DNA of 64,000 nt from contig BEHM01000008.1 of NCBI GenBank assembly GCA_002923315.1, positions 18,576-82,575 of the forward strand, in the 5' to 3' direction. Of the stretch, positions 47,327-56,324 are shown piece by piece. Made by a program: the position numbers and the translations under genes. Positions within the stretch are counted from its first letter, which is position 1; every line of letters starts with the position of its first letter. This DNA is from a bacterium HR10 (GTDB lineage Bacteria > Acidobacteriota > Blastocatellia > HR10). The notes under the pieces were generated by a model that saw only the letters and a list, made by a program, of their open reading frames with translations, was not told the origin of the DNA and did no database searches.

Positions 47327-47764
47327 ATGAAGTGTGAATACTTCGTCTGGACGGACCGGACTCGTCTCCCCTCGGTCGCTGAGGTGATCGCCAAGCTCAC
47401 AGAGAGCGGTTACGCGTGCCGCGTTCGGTCACGCGGCGAGGAGGCGTCGAACGCCACCTACTGGACCGCGCTGGACGTGGAGGCCCAGACGGATCGCGGC
47501 GTGGAAGTCTGCACGATCACCGTCGCCCATCCTTCGGCCGAGGAGATCGAGGAGCTGCGGCAGACGTACGAGTCCCTCCCTCTGCAGGTCAAGAAAGCGG
47601 CGCGCAAGTTCAAGGTCGAGGCCGAAGCCGACGAGTACGGTCAACCGACCGACTTCCACCTGAAGGTCATCGCGACGCTCGCGCGCTTGACCCATGGGGT
47701 CGTGGATGACCCGCAGGAGAACGGGCTCATGTTGCTGGAGGAGTTCGAGGCTTACATGAGCTGA
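47327..47764 (+). CDS. 145-residue protein of unknown function before bshA
   Basis: This cytoplasmic protein has no membrane segment or signal. It starts MKCEYFVWTDRTRLPSV, has a beta-alpha-beta-like first half and an acidic, helical second half (EEIEELRQTYESLPLQ and LMLLEEFEAYMS). I do not recognise a family; it resembles small alpha/beta RraB-like or DUF proteins only in size. It lies 21 bases before bshA, probably in the same transcript, so a link to bacillithiol or to redox control is possible but unproven. Confidence 0.65.
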   Translation: MKCEYFVWTDRTRLPSVAEVIAKLTESGYACRVRSRGEEASNATYWTALDVEAQTDRGVEVCTITVAHPSAEEIEELRQTYESLPLQVKKAARKFKVEAEADEYGQPTDFHLKVIATLARLTHGVVDDPQENGLMLLEEFEAYMS

Positions 47765-47785
47765 TGCGCGGATGCTCCACCCACG

Positions 47786-48952
47786 ATGGCGAGGGAATCC
47801 ACGACACGCCCACTGAGGATCGGGATCACCTGCTACCCCACGTATGGGGGCAGCGGCATCGTCGCCGCCGAATTGGGGAAGGAGTTGGCGCGGCGGGGAC
47901 ACACGGTCCACTTCGTCGCGGCCTCCCTGCCGATGCGGCTCACGGAGCTCTCGGACCGCCTCTTCTTTCACGAGGTCGAGATGCTCGAGTATCCGCTCTT
48001 TGAGCATCTCCCGTACGACCTGGCGCTGGCGACCAAGCAGTTCCGCGTCGCCTGCGAATACGGGTTGGACCTCTTGCACGTCCATTACGCCGTCCCCCAC
48101 GCCATCAGCGCTTATCTGGCGCGCGAGATGCTCCGCCCCTATCGGTATCTGCCCGTGATCACGACGCTGCACGGGACCGACATCACGCTCGTCGGGCGCG
48201 ATCGCTCATATTTACCGATCACGCGCTTCGGCATCGCGCAGAGCGATGGGGTCACGGCCGTCTCTCAGTATCTGCGTCGAGCGACCTGCGAGATCTTCGG
48301 ACTCTGCGACATCCGGGTCATCCCGAACTTCATCAATGGCGAGGACTACGCGCGCCGCCCACGCCCGGAACTGCGCGAACGCTTCGCGCCCTCCGGGGAG
48401 AAGATCCTCGCGCATATCTCCAACTTCCGCCCGATCAAGCGGGCTCCCGACTGCGTGGAGATCTTCGCGCGCGTGGTGGAGCGCGTCCCCGCTCGGCTCC
48501 TCATGATCGGTGATGGGCCGGACCGCGCGCGCGTCGAATGGCTCGTCGAACGCTATGGACTCACCGGACGCGTCCATTGCGTGGGGAAGCAACCCAATAT
48601 CGCGGAGTTCCTCTCGATCGCCGATCTGCTGCTTCTGCCGAGCGAGATGGAAGCGTTCGGGCTGGCGGCGCTCGAGGCGATGGCGTGCGAAGTCCCCGTC
48701 ATCGCGAGTCGCACCGGCGGCGTGCCCGAAGTCGTCGAGGATGGCGTGACCGGATTTCTCCTCCCCTGTGGCGACATCGAGGCGATGGCCCAGGCCGCCA
48801 TCGCCCTGCTGCAGGACGACGAGCGCCGCCGCGAGATGGGACGACGGGCACGGGAACGCGCGCTGGCCTGCTTCTCGAGCGAACAGATCGTCCCGATGTA
48901 CGAGGCCTATTACCGCGAAGTCCTCGCCCGCGCTTCGGAGGAGAAGAGATGA
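47786..48952 (+). CDS. bshA: N-acetyl-alpha-D-glucosaminyl L-malate synthase
   Basis: BshA makes GlcNAc-malate, the first step of bacillithiol synthesis. The 388-residue GT4 enzyme has [20 protein letters not shown] near its start, [42 protein letters not shown] and the donor motif [16 protein letters not shown], all typical of BshA. The next gene, an endonuclease III, overlaps its stop as ATGA. The deacetylase bshB1 lies about 8 kb further on, on the other strand; the cysteine ligase bshC is not in the window. Confidence 0.92.
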   Translation: MARESTTRPLRIGITCYPTYGGSGIVAAELGKELARRGHTVHFVAASLPMRLTELSDRLFFHEVEMLEYPLFEHLPYDLALATKQFRVACEYGLDLLHVHYAVPHAISAYLAREMLRPYRYLPVITTLHGTDITLVGRDRSYLPITRFGIAQSDGVTAVSQYLRRATCEIFGLCDIRVIPNFINGEDYARRPRPELRERFAPSGEKILAHISNFRPIKRAPDCVEIFARVVERVPARLLMIGDGPDRARVEWLVERYGLTGRVHCVGKQPNIAEFLSIADLLLLPSEMEAFGLAALEAMACEVPVIASRTGGVPEVVEDGVTGFLLPCGDIEAMAQAAIALLQDDERRREMGRRARERALACFSSEQIVPMYEAYYREVLARASEEKR

Positions 48953-49656
48953 GCGAGCGTTCGACGGACCTTGGCCACCGCGCTCCGGCCGAGATTGAGG
49001 ACGTGATTCCACGGATCATCAAGCGCCTGGAGGCGACGTATGGCCGGCCTCGACGTCGCCGGGATCGCGATCCCCTGGACACGCTGATTGAGACCATCCT
49101 CTCGCAATCCACGAACGATCGGAATCGCGACCGCGCGTTCCTGCAGTTGAAGGCGCGTTTCCCCACGTGGGAGGCCGTTCGGCGCGCTTCGCCGCAGCAG
49201 ATCGCGGCCGCGATTCGGGTCGGCGGACTGGCGCGGATCAAATCCGCGCGCATCAAGCGCGTCCTGCAGGAGATCAAGCGGCGCACGGGCGCGCTCGACC
49301 TCTCCTTCCTCAGGCGCGTGCCGACGGTCGAAGCGCTGCGCTTCCTCCGCTCGCTCGACGGCGTCGGCCCGAAGACGGCCGCATGCGTCTTGCTCTTCGC
49401 CTGCGGGCGACCGGTCTTCCCCGTGGACACGCACATTCGGCGCGTGGCGGAGCGGCTCGGCCTGATCCCTCGGAGATGTTCCGACGAACGCGCGCACGAG
49501 CAGCTCGGCCGCCTCATCCCCGCCCGCCATTGCTACGCCGCCCACATCAACCTGATCCGCCTCGGTCGCGACGTCTGCCGTCCGCGACATCCGCGCTGCG
49601 AGGCTTGCTGTCTGGCTCCCGATTGCGCCTACGCGCGCGAGAGAGGACGGATCTGA
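48949..49656 (+). CDS. nth: Endonuclease III-like DNA glycosylase/lyase
   Basis: The 235-residue HhH-GPD protein removes oxidised pyrimidines. It has [19 protein letters not shown], the helix-hairpin-helix with catalytic Lys in [15 protein letters not shown], the catalytic Asp in [13 protein letters not shown], and a C-terminal [4Fe-4S] motif C-x6-C-x2-C-x5-C ([17 protein letters not shown]). The ATG overlaps the bshA stop. The N-terminal extension (about 30 residues) is longer than in E. coli Nth. A role as a MutY-like or UV endonuclease cannot be excluded by eye. Confidence 0.88.
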   Translation: MSERSTDLGHRAPAEIEDVIPRIIKRLEATYGRPRRRRDRDPLDTLIETILSQSTNDRNRDRAFLQLKARFPTWEAVRRASPQQIAAAIRVGGLARIKSARIKRVLQEIKRRTGALDLSFLRRVPTVEALRFLRSLDGVGPKTAACVLLFACGRPVFPVDTHIRRVAERLGLIPRRCSDERAHEQLGRLIPARHCYAAHINLIRLGRDVCRPRHPRCEACCLAPDCAYARERGRI

Positions 49657-49728
49657 CCCGAGATGTCCTCTCGCCTGTGGACGCGCGCTCTGCTAAGCTT
49701 CCCTGTTCAGAGCGCTGGGAGGACGCCT

Positions 49729-50925
49729 ATGAACGAGACGATCGCTCGCATCCAAGCCGCTCTGAGAGAAGCCGGTGTGGACGGATGGCTCTTCTACGAT
49801 TTCCGCCACTCGGATCCCATAGCGTATCGCATCCTGAAGCTCGACGAGCGGCGCCTGGGGACGCGCCGATGGTTCTACTTCATCCCGGCCGACGGCGAAC
49901 CCGTGAAGATCGTCCACATCATCGAGTCAGAGCAGTTGGACGCCCTTCCGGGAGCAAAGCTCATCTACCTCCCGTGGTCGCAGCTCCACGAATACCTGCA
50001 GCGCGTGCTGCGCGGGCGCCGGCGCATCGCCATGCAGTACTCCCCGAACAACGACATCCCGTACATCTCGCGTGTGGATGCCGGGACCATTGAGCTGCTC
50101 CGCCGCTTCGGCGTCGAGATCGTCTCCTCGGCCGATCTCGTGCAGCACTTCGAGGCCGTCTGGAGTCCGGAGCAACTGCGGACGCATCTTGAGGCGGAAC
50201 CGAAGATGCGCCGGATCGTGGACGAGACCTTCGCCGAGATCGCCCGATGCGTCGCCTCCGGGCGCCCGACCGATGAGTACCGCCTTCAGCAATTCATCCT
50301 CCAGTGCTTCGAACGCGAGGGGCTCGTGACCGACCATCCCCCCATCGTCGCCGCGGACGCGCATTCGGCGAACCCGCATTACAGCCCGACGCCGGATTCG
50401 GCTTGGCCGATCCGCGAAGGGACGTTCATCCTCATTGACCTCTGGGCGAAGTTGCGCGATGTCCCCCGCGCTGTCTACGTGGACATCACCTGGACGGGAT
50501 TCGTCGGCGATGTCGTGCCCGATCGCTACGCGCGCGTCTTCCACGTCGTGCGCGAGGCCCGCGATCGCGCCATCGCGTTCGTGCGGGAGGCCGTGCGGAT
50601 GCGGCGCCCCATTCACGGATGGGAGGTGGATGACGTCGCGCGCGAGGTGATCCGGCGCGCCGGGTTGGGCGACTTCTTCATTCATCGAACCGGCCACTCC
50701 ATCGGAGAAGACGTGCACGGCAACGGCGCCAACATGGACAACCTGGAGACGCGCGACGATCGCCGCATCCTCCCGCACACGTGCTTCTCCATCGAGCCGG
50801 GGGTGTATCTCGAAGGTGAATTCGGCGTGCGCAGCGAGGTGGATGTCTACGTGGGGGACGAAGATGTGATCGTGACGGCGCGCCCGATTCAGACGGAGAT
50901 CGTGCCCATTCTGACGCTCCTCTGA
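49729..50925 (+). CDS. M24-family Xaa-Pro-type metallopeptidase
   Basis: The 398-residue protein has an N-terminal creatinase-like domain (about 1-150) and a C-terminal pita-bread domain with the five metal ligands: Asp in ILIDLWAK, Asp in VDITWTG, His in HRTGHSIGEDVHG, Glu in SIEPGVYLEG and Glu in VRSEVDVYVG. These mark an aminopeptidase P/prolidase relative. ATG 49729 starts MNETIARIQAALREAGVDGW. The peptide substrate is unknown. The gene is convergent with an orphan response regulator two bases away. Confidence 0.87.
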   Translation: MNETIARIQAALREAGVDGWLFYDFRHSDPIAYRILKLDERRLGTRRWFYFIPADGEPVKIVHIIESEQLDALPGAKLIYLPWSQLHEYLQRVLRGRRRIAMQYSPNNDIPYISRVDAGTIELLRRFGVEIVSSADLVQHFEAVWSPEQLRTHLEAEPKMRRIVDETFAEIARCVASGRPTDEYRLQQFILQCFEREGLVTDHPPIVAADAHSANPHYSPTPDSAWPIREGTFILIDLWAKLRDVPRAVYVDITWTGFVGDVVPDRYARVFHVVREARDRAIAFVREAVRMRRPIHGWEVDDVAREVIRRAGLGDFFIHRTGHSIGEDVHGNGANMDNLETRDDRRILPHTCFSIEPGVYLEGEFGVRSEVDVYVGDEDVIVTARPIQTEIVPILTLL

Positions 50926-50927
50926 CG

Positions 50928-51593
50928 CTATTCGCGCAGCACGTATCCAACGCCGCGGACGGTATGAATGAGCCGACGCGCGAACGGGCGATCGAGTTTG
51001 TTGCGCAAAGCGTTGATGTACACGTCCACGACATTGGTCAGCGCGTCGAAGGTCTCCCCCCACGCCTCCTGCGCCAACATGGCGCGCGTGAGGACCTGAT
51101 TCGGATGACGCATGAGGCATTCGAGCAGGGCGAATTCCTTGGGCGTCAGGGCGATCTCCCGACCGGCACGCGTGACGCGCCGCGTCACTGGGTCCAAGAT
51201 GAGGTCGCTGACCTGCAGCCGCAGATCCACATGCTCCCGACGGCGCAGGAGCGCTCGCAGACGCGCTAACAATTCGGCGAAGGCGAAGGGCTTGGTGAGA
51301 TAATCATCGGCCCCACCCTCGAAGGCTTCGACCTTCGCATCCACATCGTCCCGAACCGTCAGCATGAGAATCGGCGTCGGCACGCCGCGTCGGCGCAACT
51401 CCCGGCACACCTGGATCCCATCCCGCTTGGGGAGACGAATATCGAGGATGAGGAGATCGTACCGCCGTTCGCTCCCCAGGCGGAGGCCCACCTCTCCATC
51501 CGACGCGATCTCCACCAGATACCCCTCCTCCTCCAAACCGCGCCGGAGGGCCTCGGCCATCTTCGGCTCATCTTCCACGATCAAGACGCGCAC
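50928..51593 (-). CDS. OmpR-family response regulator without adjacent kinase
   Basis: The 221-residue regulator has a receiver domain (residues 1-115) with phosphoacceptor Asp51 in LILDIRLPKRDG, the acidic pair E-D-E near residue 7 and the conserved Lys in DDYLTKPF, then a winged-helix DNA-binding domain (about 125-221, LTPKEFALLECLMRHPNQVL). No histidine kinase gene is next to it, so its signal and targets are unknown. It ends two bases from the M24 peptidase gene on the opposite strand. Confidence 0.9.
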   Translation of the reverse strand: MRVLIVEDEPKMAEALRRGLEEEGYLVEIASDGEVGLRLGSERRYDLLILDIRLPKRDGIQVCRELRRRGVPTPILMLTVRDDVDAKVEAFEGGADDYLTKPFAFAELLARLRALLRRREHVDLRLQVSDLILDPVTRRVTRAGREIALTPKEFALLECLMRHPNQVLTRAMLAQEAWGETFDALTNVVDVYINALRNKLDRPFARRLIHTVRGVGYVLRE

Positions 51594-51713
51594 CGGTCTC
51601 CCGCAACCGCTTGGGAAGAGTACGCCTCAGGGATGCGCGCGACGGAACAGTCCCTTCCGCTCCGCCGGAAATGAGAGGCGCTCACCAGCCTCTCGGAGAT
51701 CGAGTGCTCACGT

Positions 51714-52103
51714 TCACTTCTTGAACAACCGATCGAAGGCCGCACGCGGGTCCTGAATCTGCATGGGCGAAGTGGTCGTCTCCCGCTCCACGACTCTTCG
51801 TGGTTCGAAGAACTCGCACGCGTTCCGAACATCCTTCCGCGGGATGCGCGCCGGGATCGGCTCGGTGCATTCGAACCGACTCCGCGGATCGAAGTGGAGG
51901 CAATTCTTGCACGTGTGCAGATCCGCGTGACACTTCGGGCACTCGCCGTCAACGGGGATGCCGATCTCCACCGGGACGACGGCGCCGCAGATCGCGCATC
52001 GGAAGACTTCGCGAACGGTCAGCAGGTTCGGCTTCGGGAAGTCCCGCGAGCGTCGAACGGCGTGCAGCCACTCATCCTCCAGACGCTTCTGCCTTTCGCT
52101 CAT
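51714..52103 (-). CDS. Small protein with multiple zinc-ribbon cysteine pairs
   Basis: The 129-residue product has three C-x-x-C pairs (CAIC, CPKC, CKNC) and two further Cys (FECTEPIP and ACEFFEP), suggesting two or three zinc sites, followed by a charged tail. No other domain is recognised. ATG 52103 is chosen because AAGGAG lies five bases upstream; GTG 52109 is possible. It is a single gene with a strong promoter and an approximately 80-base leader that contains a short inverted repeat (GTCC-GTC/GAC-GGAC). Confidence 0.7.
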   Translation of the reverse strand: MSERQKRLEDEWLHAVRRSRDFPKPNLLTVREVFRCAICGAVVPVEIGIPVDGECPKCHADLHTCKNCLHFDPRSRFECTEPIPARIPRKDVRNACEFFEPRRVVERETTTSPMQIQDPRAAFDRLFKK

Positions 52104-52188
52104 ACTCACTCCTTACGCCTCTCCTCGGGATATTGAACTCAGGGACGTCCAGTCCTTCGACCGGACACCGAGAACAACACCAGGCTCC

Positions 52189-52217
52189 ATTATAGACCGG
52201 CGCGCGCGTCCTGACAA
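52189..52217 (-). promoter_or_regulatory. Predicted promoter of the zinc-ribbon protein
   Basis: On the minus strand TTGTCA (52217-52212), 17 bases, and a perfect TATAAT (52194-52189). The start codon is about 85 bases downstream. Confidence 0.65.
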
Positions 52218-52275
52218 TTCTTCACGCCCACACCTGGACGCAGCGGAGACGGCGCGCCGGCCGATCGGGACGTTC

Positions 52276-52674
52276 TCATCTCAATCCGGAGACCCGCTCC
52301 GGCCGGATCTTATAGAGGACGCGGACCTCTCCCGGCTGGCGATACGGATACTTCTCCACGCCCAAATACTTCTGCGCGAGCCGATCAATGTGCTCCTCCG
52401 CCCCATCCTCGGTGATCTCAACGACGCGCCCCCGAACCTCCAGATAGCGATACGGATTGTCCGGGTCCAGGATCACAAGGGCGACGCGCGGATCGCGCCG
52501 CATGTTGCGATCCTTCACGCGCCCGCGCGCTGAGTTCACGAGCACATGCGTCCCATCAAAATCGCACCACACAGGCGTCACCTGCGGGGAACCATCGGGC
52601 ATGAGCGTCGCCAAGACGGCGAACGCTCGCTTCTCAAAGAGGTCGAGATACGCGCTCGGAATCGTCTCCGGCAT
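52276..52674 (-). CDS. PPOX-class flavin/F420 oxidoreductase-like protein
   Basis: The 132-residue split-barrel protein resembles pyridoxamine-phosphate-oxidase-like FMN or F420 enzymes: FAVLATLMPDGSPQVTPVW, HVLVNSARGRVKDRNMRRDP, VALVILDPDNPYRYLEVRG and VEITEDGAEEHIDRLA. Whether the cofactor is FMN, F420 or haem breakdown product cannot be told. AGGAGG nine bases before ATG 52674 decides the start; the upstream frame has no support. It is divergent from yacG, with back-to-back promoters between them. Confidence 0.83.
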   Translation of the reverse strand: MPETIPSAYLDLFEKRAFAVLATLMPDGSPQVTPVWCDFDGTHVLVNSARGRVKDRNMRRDPRVALVILDPDNPYRYLEVRGRVVEITEDGAEEHIDRLAQKYLGVEKYPYRQPGEVRVLYKIRPERVSGLR

Positions 52675-52717
52675 CTTCGTCATCCTCCTGATCGCGAGTT
52701 CGACGGTGAAGTGAATC

Positions 52718-52746
52718 AGTGTATCGAACGCTTCCGAGATTCGCAA
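52718..52746 (-). promoter_or_regulatory. Predicted promoter of the PPOX gene
   Basis: On the minus strand TTGCGA (52746-52741), 17 bases, TACACT (52723-52718). The paired rightward yacG -35 begins 27 bases further right. Confidence 0.5.
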
Positions 52747-52772
52747 ATGTGCATGCGTCCCCTCCAACTGCA

Positions 52773-52800
52773 TTGACGCTGGCGCGGTTTTGTGTATCAT
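52773..52800 (+). promoter_or_regulatory. Predicted promoter of yacG
   Basis: TTGACG (52773-52778), 16 bases, TATCAT (52795-52800). Transcription would begin within about seven bases after 52800, that is at or next to ATG 52808, suggesting a leaderless message. Confidence 0.5.
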
Positions 52801-52807
52801 TCTCCGT

Positions 52808-53029
52808 ATGATGGTCAAATGCCCGCGATGTGGGAAGCGCGTCCCGTGGGAATCGAATCCGTACCGGCCGTTCTGCTCGGAGCGGTGCAAGCTCATTGAT
52901 CTGGGGATGTGGGCTTCGGAGGCCTATCGGATCGCCGGCCCTTCGGTCGCGCTCTCCTCGAGGAACCGCTCGGATGCCGAGTCCACCACCGGCGAGGATG
53001 AACATGGCGACGACGAAACGAACGCCTGA
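52808..53029 (+). CDS. yacG: DNA gyrase inhibitor / zinc-ribbon protein YacG
   Basis: The 73-residue protein has the YacG zinc ribbon: C-P-R-C near the start and [13 protein letters not shown], then [10 protein letters not shown], the family's conserved helix, and an acidic tail. YacG binds GyrB and inhibits gyrase in E. coli. There is no ribosome-binding site before ATG 52808, which agrees with a leaderless start. It overlaps the start of a TlpA-like thioredoxin gene by 26 bases, implying coupled translation. Start at ATG 52811 is equally possible. Confidence 0.85.
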   Translation: MMVKCPRCGKRVPWESNPYRPFCSERCKLIDLGMWASEAYRIAGPSVALSSRNRSDAESTTGEDEHGDDETNA

Positions 53030-53618
53030 TCGTTCGACCCGATCCGCCTCGGCGCGTCTGACGGCACTGCTGGTGATCGCGGGAATGGTGGCGGCATGGG
53101 CCGTCTACGCGGTCTTCTTCAGAGGTGGAGCCCGCCCTTTGACGGCTGCCATTGATGGCCTGCCGTGGGCACCGGAGGGTCATCGGCGCGCCCCCGATTT
53201 CCGTATCCGCACGCTCGATGGTCGCGAGATCACACTCTCGGACTTTCGCGGCCGAGTCCTCATCATTGATTTCTGGGCGACGTGGTGCCCTCCTTGTCGG
53301 GATGAGATCCCGGTGCTCGTGGACTTGAAGAACGAGCACGGCGATCGCGGGCTGGAGATTTTGGGACTCACCATCGAAGACCCGGAGCGCGATGCCGATG
53401 GCGTCCGGCAATTCGCCCGAGAATTCGGCATCAACTACCCCATCGGCTTCGCCCCCGAAGGCATGTTCGAGGCCTTCGTCGGACCGGGCGACCACCCGAT
53501 CCCGCAGACCTTCGTCTTCGATCGCGAGGGGAAGCTGCGCGATCATTTGGTGGGATACGCTCCGATGAGCGACGCCCGGCGGCTGCGACGCACGATCACC
53601 CGACTATTAGCAGAGTGA
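53004..53618 (+). CDS. TlpA/ResA-like membrane-anchored thioredoxin
   Basis: The 204-residue protein has one N-terminal membrane helix (about 20-42, [18 protein letters not shown]) and a periplasmic thioredoxin domain with the active site WCPPC in [15 protein letters not shown], and a cis-Pro region [11 protein letters not shown]. Proteins of this type reduce cytochrome c haem sites or keep periplasmic thiols reduced. The gene overlaps yacG. The substrates may include the Cys-rich exported proteins encoded elsewhere in this window; that is inference. Confidence 0.9.
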   Translation: MATTKRTPDRSTRSASARLTALLVIAGMVAAWAVYAVFFRGGARPLTAAIDGLPWAPEGHRRAPDFRIRTLDGREITLSDFRGRVLIIDFWATWCPPCRDEIPVLVDLKNEHGDRGLEILGLTIEDPERDADGVRQFAREFGINYPIGFAPEGMFEAFVGPGDHPIPQTFVFDREGKLRDHLVGYAPMSDARRLRRTITRLLAE

Positions 53619-53721
53619 ACGGGAGCGAGAGCGCCGCCTCCCCGAGGCGCTCGCTCACGCGAGGTGCCGTTTCCACCACCGGATGCCCGTGGAAATCGCA
53701 TCCTGTAGTTCAGCGCCGGGC

Positions 53722-53751
53722 TTGTCCGAGGACGAGGAGTTTCGGTATATT
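53722..53751 (+). promoter_or_regulatory. Predicted promoter of the PEGA protein
   Basis: TTGTCC (53722-53727), 18 bases, TATATT (53746-53751). The start codon is 20 bases downstream. Confidence 0.5.
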
Positions 53752-53771
53752 TCTTCGCTCGATAGAGGGCC

Positions 53772-54344
53772 ATGAGCGGTGACCGAACGAGGTGGGGAGT
53801 ACGCGCGGGAGTGCGATGGTGCGCCGTGCTCATCGGCAGTGTGGCCGTATTTCTCGGCGCGACGGCCACGCTGTTGGTGACGCGCGAGCGCGCGTCGGGT
53901 CTCATCAACATCGCGACCGACCCCCCGAAGGCGACCGTCTTCATTGATGGCCGACGGATCGGACAGACGCCGCTGGTGGTGGAACTGACGGCCGGAACAC
54001 ATCACGTGGTCATCCGCAAGGAGGGGTATCGGCCGATCGAGCGCGAGATCTTCACCGACCCTTCGGAGCCGGAGGCCAACTACGATTTCGCCTTGGAGCC
54101 CGCGATCCCCTCGGAGATCTCCGGCGATCGGCAGGAGCGCATCCGGCAACTCAAGCGCCTCGTGGAGGAAGCGCTTCGACGCGGAGACTACGTCGCCCCG
54201 GAGAATGCGAATGCGCTCTACTACCTCAATCAACTGAGACGGCTGGCGCCGGATGACCCCTTCGTCTCGGAGATGCGCGAGCGCATTCGTCACATCCTCC
54301 GCCAGCAGGCGGAGACCTCCCGTCGCCGAAGGCACCTTTCCTAG
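53772..54344 (+). CDS. PEGA-domain protein with one membrane helix
   Basis: The 190-residue protein has one N-terminal hydrophobic helix (about 17-37, CAVLIGSVAVFLGATATLL), a PEGA domain (about 45-105, ATVFIDGRRIGQTPLVVEL and VVIRKEGYRPIE) and a helical charged C terminus. PEGA domains are found in surface and S-layer-associated proteins and often carry glycan-binding roles, but function is uncertain. It stands alone between yacG-tlpA and a convergent TPR gene. The start follows AGAGGGCC. Confidence 0.78.
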   Translation: MSGDRTRWGVRAGVRWCAVLIGSVAVFLGATATLLVTRERASGLINIATDPPKATVFIDGRRIGQTPLVVELTAGTHHVVIRKEGYRPIEREIFTDPSEPEANYDFALEPAIPSEISGDRQERIRQLKRLVEEALRRGDYVAPENANALYYLNQLRRLAPDDPFVSEMRERIRHILRQQAETSRRRRHLS

Positions 54345-54385
54345 ATCGGAAGCCCGCCGCGGGTCTTCACGACGATCCGCAACAC

Positions 54386-55423
54386 TCAGGGGTGGGGCGG
54401 GCGCTCCTGCGCGCGAATGAGCTCCCGCAATCTCTTCACCCGCTCGCGAACCTCAGCAGCGTTGGCCGCGTTTGGGACTTCCTCGAGATATTTCTCCGAT
54501 TGCTCCAACGCGCGCGCGTATTCTCCCCGCCGCAGGAAGAGGTTCGCCAGGTGCAGGCGCGCGATCGAAGAGGTCGGAGGCGGGCCGAGAGAGATGGCCC
54601 GCTCCAACTCCGCCTGCGCGCGCTCCAGATCCCCCGTCTGCATGAGCGCGATCCCGTGGAGCATACGCGCGGACCAATTGGTCGGATCAAGCGTCACGGC
54701 CTGCCGCAGCGACGTCAGCGCGGCCTCCGGCTCCCTCTGGAGCAAATGCAAAAATCCGAGGTTCACATACGGATGCGGCGCCTGTGGATCCACCTCGATC
54801 GCCCTCTGGAAAGCGGCGCGCGCTTCCGCGAGCTGATCCAGGCGGAGATATTGGACGCCGAGATCGTTGAGCGCCTGGACATAGTGCGGGTACAGCGCGA
54901 GCGCTCGCTGAAAGTGCGAGATCGCCTTCTGCGGATTCCCCTTGCGCGATTCCCTCGCGCCCTTCTCGTATTCTTTTCGTGCCGCTTTCGGGATCGTCTC
55001 GCTCAACCGCGCCAGGGAGATCGTCCCACTGGCGCGCGGCTTGGCGTCCCCTCGCTCCTTCTCCCGCAAGAAGACGTTCTGCGTGAAGACGCGCGCGATT
55101 CGGCCGAAGACCTCGACGCGCTCGACTTCGGTCTCGTATCGGTCGTTCCCCCAGACGACGATCTCATAGGTCCCATTGGGGACGGCGCGGAACTCGAAGT
55201 TCCCCAGCGAATCCGTGAAGGTCTCGCTCACAACGTTCTGCGCGAACGTGCGCAAGGTCACGCGCATCCGCTCCTCCACGGGAGCCCCTGTGGGGAGATA
55301 AACCCGACCCCGCACCTGGTGAAGCGCGCCGCCGGGTGCCGGACGTCCTGACTCCCCCTGCTGAGCCCATGCCCCCCCGCCGAGAATGAGGATCGCGAAA
55401 ATCGCATGAAGGATGTGGATCAT
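54386..55423 (-). CDS. Exported protein: regulatory-like beta domain plus TPR array
   Basis: The 345-residue protein has a signal peptide (MIHILHAIFAILILGGGAWA), a carboxypeptidase-regulatory-like beta-sandwich (about 30-120, GRVYLPTGAPVEERMRVTL and NFEFRAVPNGTYEIVV) and TPR units from about 145 to 335 (HFQRALALYPHYVQALNDLG, AFQRAIEVDPQAPHPYVNLG). This combination is common in acidobacteria. ATG 55423 is preceded by GGGAGGAG at somewhat long spacing. It could be a cell-surface assembly or binding protein; no partner gene is evident. Confidence 0.82.
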   Translation of the reverse strand: MIHILHAIFAILILGGGAWAQQGESGRPAPGGALHQVRGRVYLPTGAPVEERMRVTLRTFAQNVVSETFTDSLGNFEFRAVPNGTYEIVVWGNDRYETEVERVEVFGRIARVFTQNVFLREKERGDAKPRASGTISLARLSETIPKAARKEYEKGARESRKGNPQKAISHFQRALALYPHYVQALNDLGVQYLRLDQLAEARAAFQRAIEVDPQAPHPYVNLGFLHLLQREPEAALTSLRQAVTLDPTNWSARMLHGIALMQTGDLERAQAELERAISLGPPPTSSIARLHLANLFLRRGEYARALEQSEKYLEEVPNAANAAEVRERVKRLRELIRAQERPPHP

Positions 55424-55469
55424 ACACCACCACGTCTCCTCCCCGGGAGGAACGCCGTCGAGGCGCGCC

Positions 55470-55961
55470 TCATCGGAACGGGACATCCACGAAATGCCCT
55501 TTCAGCTTGCGATACGTCGTCTCCAGATCCTCGGGGAGAACGCGCGTCTCCGCGATGACGGTCGTGAAGTTCGTATCGCCGAACCATCGCGGCAGCACGT
55601 GCAAGTGAAAATGGTCGGCGATGCCCGCTCCGGCGGCTCGCCCCAGGTTCATCCCGAGATTCAATCCATGCGGGCGGTAGACCTCCATGAGCACCTTGCA
55701 GCAATACTTGGCCAGATCGGTCATCTCATCAGTGATGCTCTTGGGAGCTTCCGCAAAAGAGGCCAAATGCGCGTAGGGAGCGATCATCAGATGGCCCGTC
55801 GTGTAAGGGTAGAGGTTCAGGATGATGAAGTTCTCCCGCCCGCGATAGAGGATCAACGCCCGCTCATCGTTCAGCCGAGGAGCCTCGCAAAAGACACACT
55901 CCTGCTGCTCCTCGGCGCTCGAGACGTACCGGAACCGCCATGGACTCCAGAGGAAATCCAT
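55470..55961 (-). CDS. HIT-family protein (nucleotide hydrolase/phosphorylase)
   Basis: The 163-residue HIT protein has the histidine triad in DHFHLHVLPRW and the N-terminal C-x-x-C of a zinc-type HIT protein (CVFCEAPR). It is most like the diadenosine tetraphosphate phosphorylase/hydrolase group (FIILNLYPYTTGHLMIAPY). Substrates are nucleoside phosphate derivatives. It lies two bases after the HU gene on the same strand. Whether it acts on Ap4A or AMP-like conjugates cannot be told. Confidence 0.88.
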   Translation of the reverse strand: MDFLWSPWRFRYVSSAEEQQECVFCEAPRLNDERALILYRGRENFIILNLYPYTTGHLMIAPYAHLASFAEAPKSITDEMTDLAKYCCKVLMEVYRPHGLNLGMNLGRAAGAGIADHFHLHVLPRWFGDTNFTTVIAETRVLPEDLETTYRKLKGHFVDVPFR

Positions 55962-55962
55962 G

Positions 55963-56295
55963 CTACTGATTGATCAACTCCTTCAGCTCCTTCCCCGGCT
56001 TGAAATAGGGCAGACGCTTGGGGGGGACATCCACCACCTCGCCCGTCTTCGGATTCCGCCCCCGACGGGGACCGCGCTCGCGGAAGCGGAAGGAGCCGAA
56101 GCCCCGCAGCTCAATTCCCTCGCCGCGCTTCAGCGCGCTGACCAAGCTCTCCAGCACCGTCTCCACAATGACCTGCGAATCTTTCCGAGCCAACTCGGCC
56201 GCTCGAGCGACCTCCTCGATGAGATCGGCCTTCGTCAACGTCTTCTTCTGCGACGACACCGTCGCTTCGATCGGCTTCTCCGCATCTCTGTCCAT
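55963..56295 (-). CDS. HU/IHF-family DNA-bending protein
   Basis: The 110-residue protein is an HU-type dimer former: LTKADLIEEVARAAELARKD, VSALKRGEGIELRGFGSF and the DNA-binding arm RGRNPKTGEVVDVPPKRLPYFKPG. The N-terminal 20 residues (MDRDAEKPIEATVSSQKK) are an extra tail. GAGGGGGGAAGCT precedes ATG 56295. The promoter seems to overlap the end of cutA. Whether it behaves as HU or as IHF alpha/beta is not decidable from sequence alone. Confidence 0.92.
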   Translation of the reverse strand: MDRDAEKPIEATVSSQKKTLTKADLIEEVARAAELARKDSQVIVETVLESLVSALKRGEGIELRGFGSFRFRERGPRRGRNPKTGEVVDVPPKRLPYFKPGKELKELINQ

Positions 56296-56324
56296 AGCTT
56301 CCCCCCTCACCGAGAACACGCGCT

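Noticed and set aside
47327..47764. Assignment of the 145-residue protein as RraB
   Set aside because: Only the size and acidity are similar; no sequence motif supports it.
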